From: JANNPJ01 sp965200525
GTDB lineage: Bacteria > Actinomycetota > Actinomycetes > Actinomycetales > Kineosporiaceae
Length of the DNA: 64,000 nucleotides
NCBI GenBank assembly: GCA_965200525.1
Contig: OZ241368.1
Coordinates: 4,898,001-4,962,000 of the forward strand
Reading direction: 5' to 3'
Shown here: in pieces, positions 45,357-53,399 of the stretch
How the letters are laid out: each line of letters starts with the position of its first letter
Position numbering within the stretch: the first letter of the stretch is position 1
Notes under the pieces: model-generated
Database searches by the model: none
Told to the model about the DNA's origin: nothing
What the model saw: the letters and a program-made list of their open reading frames with translations, nothing else
Made by a program: the position numbers and the translations under genes

Positions 45357-45676
45357 CCGGTGCGCAGCTGCCGAGTGGCCAGTGGCACGCCGAAGTCCGG
45401 CTGCTGACGAAGGTCACAGGCGTCAGCGGCTACCCCAACGAGGTCGAGTTCAAGCTCCGGCGCGACACGGTTGAGGTCTGGCATGCCGAGCACTGCTGCG
45501 CCGCGCTTGCCTGCGATCTGTTGCGGGACTGGCTCGCGTACCCCTGGGGTCCGCTGGTTGTCGATGAGGCTCGGTTCGCCAGTAGCTCCGATAAGGCCGT
45601 GACCCTGAGCCTGCCTGGCGTTGAGGAGTGGACGGTCGACTGTGGGTTCCTGGCGCAGCTCCGTGAGCGGGTGTGA
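45353..45676 (+). CDS. Uncharacterised protein, DUF5959-like
   Basis: 107 residues. It has strands such as HAEVRLLTKVTGVSGYPNEV, a central CDLLRDWLAYPWGPLVVD, and an end SLPGVEEWTVDCGFLAQLRE. The pattern of a short LxxWL-P-G-L segment followed by a Pro-Gly-Trp strand recalls DUF5959, which is my best guess only. It overlaps both neighbours by four bases, so the three small genes form one unit. Confidence 0.55.
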   Translation: MTGAQLPSGQWHAEVRLLTKVTGVSGYPNEVEFKLRRDTVEVWHAEHCCAALACDLLRDWLAYPWGPLVVDEARFASSSDKAVTLSLPGVEEWTVDCGFLAQLRERV

Positions 45677-45908
45677 GGCAGATGGAACCGGATCAGCTGC
45701 AGGCCGCACTCCGTGCCCGCGGCCTCTTTGTGCTCTATGTCAGCCGCCACCCGACAGATGCCCAGGCGTTCGTGGTGTACCTGCACGGCAATGCCGGTCA
45801 GTTCGTCGACGGCTACGCCCGGCGGGTCATCGGCCAAACCCCGGGGTCGCCACGGTCCGGGAGAGCCTCCAGACGCAGGCCATCTTGCTGGTGCGGGCTT
45901 CTTCTTGA
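45673..45908 (+). pseudogene. Small uncharacterised protein, frameshifted
   Basis: GTG 45673 overlaps the previous stop. It reads MRQMEPDQLQAALRARGLFV, then YVSRHPTDAQAFVVYLHG, up to VIGQTPG at about 45845. The frame then shifts; the next frame continues VATVRESLQTQAILLVRASS and stops at 45908. The break is in CCCCGGGG (45839-45846); one more G or C gives QTPGVATVRE and a protein of 79 residues. Probably intact in nature. Confidence 0.5.
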
Positions 45909-46238
45909 CGCGAACGGTTCCACCCCTGGAGCCAGCCGCCGGCTCAGATATGGGTCTTAAGCTGCATACGGCGGGGCGTCTGTATGCAGGTCACGAACGG
46001 TCGGGCGCGGCCGTCACTTGCATACGTCCTCGCAGCCCTACTGTCACGCGGCGAAATAAGTGCCAGCGATCTTCGATTTAGCGTCAGCGCCAAGCGTGCG
46101 TCACTGAGAAGTCCCCACGAGCTGGGGACCTCGACGCAAGCAAGCCCACTCGCTAGCCCATTGACGCATCAGCCCATACTCTAGCAAGCTTCCCGAATCG
46201 GACTAAACAGGTATTTCGGGTATCGAGGTACGGGGAGC

Positions 46239-46901
46239 ATGGGGGCTTGCGTGAGTGGCATTCGACGACTGTGTGTTGCGCTGGCGATTGCGCTCACATT
46301 GGGGTTTTTCGGCGCGGGCGTATCCACTGCCAGTCCACGCAAGACCGACTTTGAGTCGTACGTGACTGCTCTTGAAGATGGATGCACTTGTCAGATAGAC
46401 GTCAGGCAGCGGGATCACATCCGTAAGAAATATTTCGAAGGCGACAGTGGCAAGATCGCTGACGACATCATTGTGAAGCGAGCTTGGACGCAACTCGCCG
46501 CAGCTACAACGGCCCTCAAAGCCTGCCACGAAGCAGCTGTTGCCGCTGGTCAGGAAGGCTGTGAGTTCAAAACGCTTGTACCTTTCCCGGTTATGAAGCG
46601 CAAGCGGCCGAATGATAAGAAATATTATTACGTCTACCGAATCGATGCTCACGACAAGCATAAAGCTAGCGACAAGTACATTTACAAATACGGGATCGGG
46701 GGGTACAAGACCGACCGCATTAATCAATCGCGGCGCCTCTGCAATCGAGCTGTTGCCCACGAAGGCAGGAAATGCAGTTCAAGATTTATGGTGAAGAAGA
46801 TCAAGGGCTGGACGAACGCTCGGACCGTCGAAGCGTCGTACATCCTGCAGTACGCTGTCGTGCATGGTCGCTGCCCGAAGGGCCAACCCAGCTGTCTGTA
46901 G
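46239..46901 (+). CDS. Secreted protein with GIY-YIG-like nuclease motif, candidate toxin
   Basis: 220 residues. Residues 1-32 are a Sec signal peptide (RRLCVALAIALTLGFFGAG, likely cleavage after Ala31 or Ser32). The second half reads YYYVYRID (129-136), YIYKYGIGG (147-155), Arg160, and Glu198 in ARTVEASYILQY. This order (GIY-like, YIG-like, Arg, Glu) is that of GIY-YIG nucleases as found in polymorphic toxins. Eight Cys follow the signal peptide, so disulfides are possible. It uses many more A/T-ending codons than its neighbours, a sign of transfer. Start could also be GTG 46251. Confidence 0.6.
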   Translation: MGACVSGIRRLCVALAIALTLGFFGAGVSTASPRKTDFESYVTALEDGCTCQIDVRQRDHIRKKYFEGDSGKIADDIIVKRAWTQLAAATTALKACHEAAVAAGQEGCEFKTLVPFPVMKRKRPNDKKYYYVYRIDAHDKHKASDKYIYKYGIGGYKTDRINQSRRLCNRAVAHEGRKCSSRFMVKKIKGWTNARTVEASYILQYAVVHGRCPKGQPSCL

Positions 46902-46920
46902 AGGTACGTGAGGAGCCGGC

Positions 46921-47781
46921 GTGGATACCGGGGAGTTCTGGCACCTGATCGATGCGCTCCAGGGCAGCACCGAGACGGTGGCCGTGAAGCGGTTGGTTAA
47001 AGCCCTCGAGAGATTGCCAGAGCCAGAGCTCGAAGACTTCTCGACCCGGCTCGCTAAGGCCGTTTACGACCTGGACACCGAGAGACTTTTCGCACAGCCC
47101 ATCAAGACGGACGAGTTCGGACCGGGCGACGTGGATGAAGATCTGTTCGTGAGTGTTCGCTGCGCGGTCGTCGCGGCGGGGCGAGAGGCCTACGAGTCGG
47201 TTATGCGTGACCCAGCCGAGCTGAGCCGACGCCACGACTGGTCGATCAGTAGCGGCGAGGCGATCCTGCAGGCTGCCGACGAGGCTTACCAGGGTCAGTC
47301 GGCGGTGCCTTGGACGTTCAGTCCACCGTGGGAGACCGAGACCGGCAACAACAAGGCCGGCTGGCCCGATGCGATCGTGACCGAGGGCGATTCGGCAGAA
47401 GTAGCTGAACCGGATGAGTGGATCAGCGTTGACTACCACACCGACGACTCTCGGATCGCAGATTTGTTCGACAGGCCGGCTCGGTTCACGGAGATAGTGG
47501 AAGCCGCAGATTTCGCCGCAAAGCAGTATGCAGATGATGCGTCGTATTGCCAGAAGTATATGGCATTGGGGAGTGAAACCGTCTCGTTGACCGTTCACTT
47601 TCTGACACCCAAAGGCAAGCCGCCCGAGCGAGTAAAACGCAGAGGTGGCGAGATTGAGATCACCCTTGGTCGACACCTGGAAGCTAAGTTTGCCAGGGGT
47701 GACTGCCTCACGAACTGGATGGTTGAGTATGTCCGAGACAGTCTAGATCTTGGGGTACAACGACTGGGTCTCAAGCGTTAG
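46921..47781 (+). CDS. DUF4240 protein, candidate immunity partner
   Basis: 286 residues, starting 19 bases after the secreted protein gene. The first 125 residues are the DUF4240 pattern: MDTGEFWHLIDALQG, then LPEPELEDFSTRLAKAVYDL, then SVRCAVVAAGREAYESVM. The second half is unrecognised and acidic. DUF4240 proteins are cytoplasmic and of unknown biochemical role. Because it follows a candidate secreted nuclease at short distance, an immunity role is possible but not shown. Confidence 0.65.
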   Translation: MDTGEFWHLIDALQGSTETVAVKRLVKALERLPEPELEDFSTRLAKAVYDLDTERLFAQPIKTDEFGPGDVDEDLFVSVRCAVVAAGREAYESVMRDPAELSRRHDWSISSGEAILQAADEAYQGQSAVPWTFSPPWETETGNNKAGWPDAIVTEGDSAEVAEPDEWISVDYHTDDSRIADLFDRPARFTEIVEAADFAAKQYADDASYCQKYMALGSETVSLTVHFLTPKGKPPERVKRRGGEIEITLGRHLEAKFARGDCLTNWMVEYVRDSLDLGVQRLGLKR

Positions 47782-48321
47782 TCTCAGCTGAGGTCTACAA
47801 AGCTGCCAAGACGTCGATCGAAGAAGTGGTCGCTCAACAGCAGAGTGACGACCGACAGTAGACGAGGCGCAAATACAGGTATGACGTTGACCAAGACCTC
47901 GGGATCGGCCCTTGAGTGTCCGTATTCGAGACAATCATACATGCCTCGAGGTGCTGCGAGCCGCGGACTTGCGCAGATCGACGATTTTAGAAGTAGCTCG
48001 GGTTGATCTCTTCATCGCTCATGATTACGTATCGCCCGATACCCTGAGGAGATGCATTGTGCCGCAAGATTTGCGGGATCTTAATTGGCAACATGAATAA
48101 ACTCAGGGAAGCTATCGAAAAGCGAGAGTCTAGCAAAATCCTTTCTGAACTTCGCTCATCCTCCCAGAGCCTCAGTCGAATAGCGCAAGATCCAGTGTTT
48201 TTTGCTGGCATCTATAAAGATGCTGCTACTCCCAATATGGCGGTTCAACTACAGATTTCCAACCTTGCGTCAGGATGGGCATCTCGATGGATTCGCGCTC
48301 ATGGTGCAATTCAGACGGACG
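47782..48321. other. AT-richer region with small overlapping frames
   Basis: Two plus-strand frames look partly coding: one to 48100 (EVARVDLFIAHDYVSPDTL) and one from ATG 48093 (MNKLREAIEKRESSKILSEL), overlapping by eight bases. The second runs without a stop into the ABC remnant at about 48320, so it is truncated by a rearrangement. Neither has a recognised family. Confidence 0.3.
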
Positions 48322-48502
48322 CTACCGGCGTGACCACGCCGACCAGAACTGCTCGTGGTGACCACCGAGCTCCAGAAGCTCGTCGTGGCTGCCGAGCTCC
48401 ACGATCCGCCCGGCCTTCATCACCGCGATCCGATCGCAGCCCCGGGCCTGGCTGAGCCGGTGGGCGACGACGACGGCAGTCCGCCCGGCGACCAGGGCAG
48501 GT
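48322..48502 (-). pseudogene. C-terminal remnant of an ABC exporter
   Basis: On the minus strand the sequence reads VAGRTAVVVAHRLSQARGCD, then VMKAGRIVELGSHDELLELG and ends WSRR-stop at 48322. The switch His in VAHRL and the GxIVExGSHxELL motif are those of type-1 exporter ATPases. Nothing upstream of the AHRL region remains. Confidence 0.65.
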
Positions 48503-48683
48503 TCCGGCCTCCTCGACCGAAGTGGCCGCCCGGCTCGGGATCAGCGTGTCGGCGGCTAACCAACACCTGCGCGCCCTGCGGGCCGGCGGCCTGCTGACCT
48601 CAGCCCGCTATGGACGGGCCGTCCTGTACCGGCGCTCCGCGCTCGGCGACGAACTGCTCGGCGCGAACAGTGAGCGCAGGTAG
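48503..48683 (+). pseudogene. C-terminal remnant of an ArsR-type winged-helix regulator
   Basis: The plus strand reads STEVAARLGISVSAANQHLR, then ALRAGGLLTSARYGRAVLYR, and stops at 48681. This is the recognition helix and wing of an ArsR-like regulator. Its N-terminal part is missing; the joint with the ABC remnant is at about 48500. Confidence 0.6.
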
Positions 48684-49234
48684 GCGATTTCGGTGAACAG
48701 GTGCTGGTCAGCTCGATTCAGGACCGTGTCGGGTCACCGGGCCTCCATGACGTCGCTCAGTTGTGCGCCCCGAGAGGTATCCATCAACTGAACCGCGTTG
48801 CGCCGTTGCAGCCTTGCCCCGGTGCTGGTGCTGGTGCTGGTGCTGGGCAGGACCCCGGCTCGCCCGAGAACCCTGAATTCTGGCCGGCTTGGCGGGTCCG
48901 GGCGTCCATGCTCAATCGGCCGCCGACTGCATCTGACCGGCCGCCCGCTTCTTGCATCGGTGAATCGGTCCGGGCCGAGGAGCCTGATCGGGGCGCAGGA
49001 GTGATCAGCGTTGCCTGTGGCCGCGGTGCCGGCACGCTCGTGGCCCCGGATCCGTCCGAGATCGGCCGGATCCGCCGGGGAGCGTTTGCCGGCCCGGGCA
49101 GCCGTGCATGCCACCAGTCGAACCGCGCACGGCCCAGGATGCATCGGTCTCAAGACATCCTGGGCCCTGCGGCGAGCTGCAGGAGAAGGCGTAACCGTCG
49201 CGTGCGCTGCTCGGGCCTTGTGGCATGGCCCTGC
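48684..49234. other. Region without a supported gene, with a microsatellite
   Basis: Four perfect copies of GGTGCT lie at 48821-48844. The open frames across this region are rich in Arg, Ser and Pro and look non-coding. Confidence 0.4.
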
Positions 49235-49633
49235 TCAGCGCCGCCGTAATCCGGGGCGCGTTCTGGCCTTGATCCAGTTCAACCACAGCGCGGTGAGCGC
49301 CCTCGCCGAACCGGGCGCAACCGCCGTGGATCCGGTGACCAGGTGGCCCAGACGCGAATGAACTCCGTGGCCGAGATCGGCCACGGTGCCGTGCGGGCCG
49401 CTGACTTGCAGCCGTAGCCCGGCCTCGGCCAGGCCGTCGCCCACTCGTCCCAGCGCCCGCGGTCCGTTGAGGTCGCCGACCGCGGCGGGCAGTGCCGCCG
49501 AGACGACCGCCCGCCAGACCCGCTCGGGATGAGGCGAGGAGAGAATCAGGGTGCTCCCGTTGCCGGCCAGATGGGCCGGCGTTCCGTCGACGTCGATCCC
49601 GAGGTCAGCCTCGACCCGGATCTGCAGGCTCAC
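49235..49633 (-). CDS. Uncharacterised protein, second gene of a pair
   Basis: 132 residues from GTG 49633, which overlaps the stop of the gene before it (GTGA). It begins MSLQIRVEADLGIDVDG and contains GNGSTLILSSPHPERVWRAV; the C-terminus is Ala/Leu-rich and basic. No family recognised. Confidence 0.6.
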   Translation of the reverse strand: MSLQIRVEADLGIDVDGTPAHLAGNGSTLILSSPHPERVWRAVVSAALPAAVGDLNGPRALGRVGDGLAEAGLRLQVSGPHGTVADLGHGVHSRLGHLVTGSTAVAPGSARALTALWLNWIKARTRPGLRRR

Positions 49634-49851
49634 GCCTTCGAAGCGCCCTCGGACGTCGTGATCTTCAGGCTTCCGTTGAGCATCCACACCGCACGCGGCG
49701 CCTCGGCGCCGGTGTTCTGCGGGATCTCGACGCGCATGTCGACGAACTCGTAGTTGATCGCGGCGCCCTTACCGGTGAGGTAGGACCACATCTCCTTGCC
49801 GAGATCGGTGAAACTCGTGACCTGCTGGGACTGCTCTGACTGAACCGTCAT
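49630..49851 (-). CDS. Small uncharacterised protein
   Basis: 73 residues from ATG 49851, with GGAG eight bases upstream. It begins MTVQSEQSQQVTSFTDLGKE and continues MWSYLTGKGAAINYEFVDM, then VEIPQNTGAEAPRAVWMLNG. The Tyr/Phe/Asn-rich centre looks like a compact folded domain. Overlaps the next gene, so the two form an operon. Confidence 0.65.
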   Translation of the reverse strand: MTVQSEQSQQVTSFTDLGKEMWSYLTGKGAAINYEFVDMRVEIPQNTGAEAPRAVWMLNGSLKITTSEGASKA

Positions 49852-50186
49852 GTCGACTCCTTCGAGGACCGGTGGTGTTACCTGCAGCCTCACCCGATCC
49901 GAGGACACTCGCCCGTCGGAAGGCTGGGACAAACGTCACCAGCCCAGCGCCGGTCCTCCTGCATCCGAAAGCCTTTCCCAGCAAGCACGCGAGGGCTTGA
50001 GCCAACCGAGCCCAGCCCAGCCTCAGCTCTGGTTGCGTCCTGGTTCAGCCCTGGTTCAGCCTGGTCAGCCCAGGCGCAGCAGGCGCGGTGCGGGTACCGG
50101 CCCGAGTGCCTGACGGAGCACCGTGAATCGTTCCTGCCGTGCGGCTGCGGGGCGAGATGCGATGTCGGGTGCAGCGGGGAGGGTGC
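49852..50186. other. Intergenic region with short direct repeats
   Basis: TGGTTCAGCC occurs twice in close succession (50040-50059), followed by further CAGCC-rich pieces up to about 50080. No gene is supported. Confidence 0.4.
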
Positions 50187-51044
50187 TCAGGAGCTGGACG
50201 GCGACCCAGGTTCCGCAGCGGCGGGCGCGGGAGCGCCGGCGACCTGGAACGTCACGCCCTGGGCGCCGAGGGCGGCGAGGTCCTGCGGATCGGTGGCCGC
50301 ATCGACGATGACCAGGTCGAAAGCGGTCAGGGGGGCCAGTTGGTGCAGGCCGTGCTTGCTGAACTTGGTGTGGTCCAGCAGCAGCACCCGTCGGTCGGCC
50401 GAGTCCATCAGGGCTCGCTTGACCGAGACGGTCTCCTGCGACTGGTGGTAGCACTGCCCCCGGGTGACCGCGGTTGTCGACATGAAGAGCACATCGGCGC
50501 GCAGCGAGCGGATGGCCTCACTTGTGCGCATTCCCAGGAACGCGTCGTAGGCGGGGTAGTAGGCGCCGCCCAGGGCGATCAGGTCGATTCCCGGCTCACC
50601 GGCCAGCAGCTTCACCCCGGCCAGGAAGTTGGTGATCACGGTCAGCGGACCATGGGTGGGCAGGAGCTCGGCCAGGGCCAGGCCGGTGGTGCTCTCGTCG
50701 ATCATCACGGACTGGCCCGGCTCGACCAGGGCCAGTGCGGCGTGGGCCAGCTGCTGCTTGGCTGCGGCAGCGGCCTGGACCCGATGTCGCACGTCACCGT
50801 GGTAGAGCGCCGACGGCTGGGCCGTGGCCCCGCCGCGGACCTTGCGCAGCCAGCCCTCGCTCTGCAGGACGTCCAAGTCGCGGTGAATGGTCATCACACT
50901 GACGCCGTAGGCCTCGGCCAGATCGTCCATCCGCACGAAACCCTCGTCGATGACGCGGGCCCGGATCTGGTCGCGGCGCTCTCGGGGGGCTATCAGGGCG
51001 GCCGGATCCAGCGCCTGCTGATCGGCCGGGGCACCGTCGGGCAT
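50187..51044 (-). CDS. DeoR-family sugar-operon regulator
   Basis: 285 residues, ATG preceded by GAGAGGAA. N-terminal DeoR helix-turn-helix: RRDQIRARVIDEGFVRMDDL, then AEAYGVSVMTIHRDLDVLQS and the wing RKVRGGA. The C-terminal DeoRC domain binds a sugar phosphate: VMIDESTTGLALAELL, TVITNFLAGVKLLAG, and LLLDHTKFSKHGL. It is divergent from the sugar operon and most likely represses it until a phosphorylated intermediate appears. Confidence 0.93.
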   Translation of the reverse strand: MPDGAPADQQALDPAALIAPRERRDQIRARVIDEGFVRMDDLAEAYGVSVMTIHRDLDVLQSEGWLRKVRGGATAQPSALYHGDVRHRVQAAAAAKQQLAHAALALVEPGQSVMIDESTTGLALAELLPTHGPLTVITNFLAGVKLLAGEPGIDLIALGGAYYPAYDAFLGMRTSEAIRSLRADVLFMSTTAVTRGQCYHQSQETVSVKRALMDSADRRVLLLDHTKFSKHGLHQLAPLTAFDLVIVDAATDPQDLAALGAQGVTFQVAGAPAPAAAEPGSPSSS

Positions 51045-51085
51045 GGGCGTTCCTCTCGTCGAGCGGGGACGTCGTCTGTGATGTC

Positions 51086-51103
51086 GATGTTGAATCTAAC
51101 ATC
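51086..51103. promoter_or_regulatory. Candidate DeoR operator
   Basis: GATGTTGAATCTAACATC has 6-base inverted arms (GATGTT/AACATC). A related half-site, ATGTTAGAT, lies at 51180-51188 in the opposite orientation, and AACATC recurs at 51164. The sites bracket the space between the divergent deoR and sugar operon starts. Confidence 0.6.
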
Positions 51104-51200
51104 CTCTGAGATCTTTTGGCGATCGATCGTGATCAGATGCCTCAAACGATGCATTTTAACGCCAACATCACAGCAATCAATGTTAGATATGCGTTCAGTC

Positions 51201-51229
51201 TTGACATTGGAGTGGCTCGCGGGTTGTAT
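51201..51229 (+). promoter_or_regulatory. Candidate promoter of the sugar operon
   Basis: A perfect -35 box TTGACA (51201-51206) is followed after 17 bases by TTGTAT (51224-51229), a weak -10 box. The second operator half-site ends 12 bases before the -35 box, where a repressor could block it. Confidence 0.5.
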
Positions 51230-51271
51230 CGGACTCATCGCTTCACTCAAGGAAGAGCCGAGGAGAACCCG

Positions 51272-52357
51272 ATGAAGAAGGTCCCCCTGAGAGCGCTCGC
51301 AGTTGCTGCGGCAGCTCTCGGCGCGATGACGACGATGGCTGCGTGCTCCTCGTCGTCCAGCTCGGGCTCGTCCGCCGGTGGAGGTGGCAGCAGTAAGGCG
51401 AAGATCGCCTTCCTGATGCCCGACATCGCCTCCACCCGGTACGAGCTGTTCGACGCTCCGCTGTTCAAGGCCAAGATGAAGGAACTGTGCGCCGACTGCA
51501 CGGTGCTGTACCAGAACGCCGATGCCGATGCCTCCAAGCAGCAACAGCAGGCCAATTCCGTGCTGGCCCAGGGAGTCAAGGCCATCGTGATCGACCCGGT
51601 CGACTCCGCCGCCGCGGTCACCATCGTCAAGACCGCGCAGGCCCAGAACGTCAAGGTGATCGCCTACGACCGCCCCATCCCTGATGCCAAGGCCGACTAC
51701 TACGTCTCCTTCGACAACGAGAAGATCGGCGCCTCGATCGCTCAGTCACTGGTCGACCATCTCAAGGCCACCAACGCCACCGGTGGGGTGCTGGAGGTCA
51801 ACGGTTCACCCACCGACGCCGCGGCCGGCCTGATCAAGAAGGGCGTGCACAGCGCTCTCGACACCAGCGGGATCAAGCTGCTGGCCGAGTTCGACACGCC
51901 CGGCTGGCAGCCGCCGAAGGCCCAGGAATGGGTCAGCGGCCAGATCACCAAGTTCCCCAACCAGATCGCCGGTGTGGTGGCGGCCAACGACGGAACCGGC
52001 GGCGGCACGATCGCGGCCTTCAAGGCGGCCGGGGTCAAGGTGCCACCGGTCACCGGCAACGACGCCGAGCTGGCCGCGTTCCAGCGAATCATCGCCGGTG
52101 ACCAGTACAACACCATCTCCAAGCCGATCAAGATCGTCGCCGAGGCGGCGGCCACGGTGGCCTACCAGTTCGTCCAGGGCAACCCACCGGCCGCCAAGAC
52201 CACGCTGTTCAACACGCCCTCGGAGCTGTTCGTGCCGACGGTCGTCACGCAGGACAACATCGCCAAGACACTCGCCGAGCCCGGCTTCGCGCTCAAGGTC
52301 GCCGACGTGTGCACCGCCGACTACAAGGCGGCGTGCGACAAGCTCGCCATCAAATAG
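51272..52357 (+). CDS. Sugar-binding lipoprotein of an ABC importer
   Basis: 361 residues from ATG 51272, with AGGAGA upstream. Lipoprotein signal: MKKVPLRALAVAAAALG, then lipobox MAAC, with a Ser/Gly linker (SSSSSSGSSAGGGG). The mature part is a Peripla_BP_4 fold: KIAFLMPDIASTRYELFD, GVKAIVIDPVDSAAAVTIV, VIAYDRPIPDAKADYYVSFD, and a C-terminal hinge. This resembles xylose- and fructose-type binding proteins, but the sugar cannot be told. First gene of the operon. Confidence 0.93.
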   Translation: MKKVPLRALAVAAAALGAMTTMAACSSSSSSGSSAGGGGSSKAKIAFLMPDIASTRYELFDAPLFKAKMKELCADCTVLYQNADADASKQQQQANSVLAQGVKAIVIDPVDSAAAVTIVKTAQAQNVKVIAYDRPIPDAKADYYVSFDNEKIGASIAQSLVDHLKATNATGGVLEVNGSPTDAAAGLIKKGVHSALDTSGIKLLAEFDTPGWQPPKAQEWVSGQITKFPNQIAGVVAANDGTGGGTIAAFKAAGVKVPPVTGNDAELAAFQRIIAGDQYNTISKPIKIVAEAAATVAYQFVQGNPPAAKTTLFNTPSELFVPTVVTQDNIAKTLAEPGFALKVADVCTADYKAACDKLAIK

Positions 52358-52391
52358 TTGGCCATCACGTAGCCCGACGCCACCTCGTCCT

Positions 52392-52430
52392 GCCGGCTTC
52401 GGCGCCGCGCGCATCGGCGCCGAAGCCGGC
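52392..52430 (+). terminator. 15-bp perfect hairpin between binding protein and ATPase genes
   Basis: GCCGGCTTCGGCGCC and GGCGCCGAAGCCGGC form a fully matched 15-bp stem with a 9-base loop. It lies 35 bases after the binding-protein stop and 67 bases before the ATPase start. It probably stabilises the first part of the mRNA or stops some transcripts, giving more binding protein than transporter. Confidence 0.75.
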
Positions 52431-52496
52431 GGGCTCGCCGACCCGGGCGACCACATGGCACGCAGCACCACAACAGCTGACCTCAGAAGGGCTCTC

Positions 52497-53399
52497 ATGT
52501 CGTCACCGTCGACGCTGTCCCTGACCACCGAGAAGGAAAGCGTCCTGCGGCTGCGGGGCGTCACCAAGACATTCGGCGCCGTCGCGGCGCTCACCGACGT
52601 CGATCTCGACGTTTCCGCCGGCCAGGTCGTCGCCATCGTCGGCGACAACGGGGCGGGCAAGTCGACCCTGGTCAAGGTGCTGTCGGGGGTGCATGCACCG
52701 GACTCGGGTGTGATCACCTTCGAGAACCGTGAGGTGAGCATCACCAGCCCGGCGGCGGCCCACCACCTCGGCATCGCCACCGTTTTCCAGGACCTGGCGC
52801 TGTGCGAGAACCTCAACGTGATCGAGAACCTGTTCCTCGGCCACGAGGTGAACGCTCTGCGCCTGGACGACGTCGCGATGGAGGTCCGCTCCTGGGAACT
52901 GCTGCGCCAGCTCTCGGCGAAGATCCCCACCGTCCGGATCCCGGTCGCCTCGCTGTCGGGCGGCCAGCGCCAGACCGTGGCCATCGCCCGTTCGCTGCTC
53001 GGCGATCCGAAGGTCATCATCCTCGACGAGCCCACCGCGGCGCTGGGGGTGGCCCAGACGGCCGAGGTGCTCAACCTGGTCGAGCGCCTGCGCGAGAACG
53101 GTCACGGCGTCATCATGATCAGCCACAACATGGCCGACGTGAAGGCGGTGGCCGATACCGTCGCCGTCCTGCGACTGGGGCGCAACAACGGCGTCTTCGA
53201 CGTGGAACAGGTCAGCTCCGAGCAGATCATCGCCGCGATCACCGGGGCCAGCGACAACGTGGTTTCCCGCCGCTCGGCCCGGCGCGAGCGAGCAGCGGCC
53301 CCGCCGGCGACCCCCAGCGACTCCACCGCCGACTCCAGTGCTGCGGGCTCCACCTCGGGCGCCACCACCACGACGACCACCCAGGACGGGGCGCTCTGA
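52497..53399 (+). CDS. Sugar ABC importer ATPase, single domain
   Basis: 300 residues from ATG 52497. Walker A GDNGAGKST, Q-loop FQDLALC, signature LSGGQRQ, Walker B VIILDEPTAAL, and the switch His in MISHNM. Ribose-type importers often use a double-length ATPase; this is a single unit, like FrcA, so two copies would assemble per transporter. The last 35 residues are Ser/Thr/Ala-rich and low in complexity. The stop overlaps the permease start (TGATG). Confidence 0.93.
   Translation: MSSPSTLSLTTEKESVLRLRGVTKTFGAVAALTDVDLDVSAGQVVAIVGDNGAGKSTLVKVLSGVHAPDSGVITFENREVSITSPAAAHHLGIATVFQDLALCENLNVIENLFLGHEVNALRLDDVAMEVRSWELLRQLSAKIPTVRIPVASLSGGQRQTVAIARSLLGDPKVIILDEPTAALGVAQTAEVLNLVERLRENGHGVIMISHNMADVKAVADTVAVLRLGRNNGVFDVEQVSSEQIIAAITGASDNVVSRRSARRERAAAPPATPSDSTADSSAAGSTSGATTTTTTQDGAL

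Noticed and set aside
47978..48100. VDLFIAHDY resembles the start of TIR domains
   Set aside because: The sequence after it does not continue as a TIR domain and the frame stops 30 residues later.
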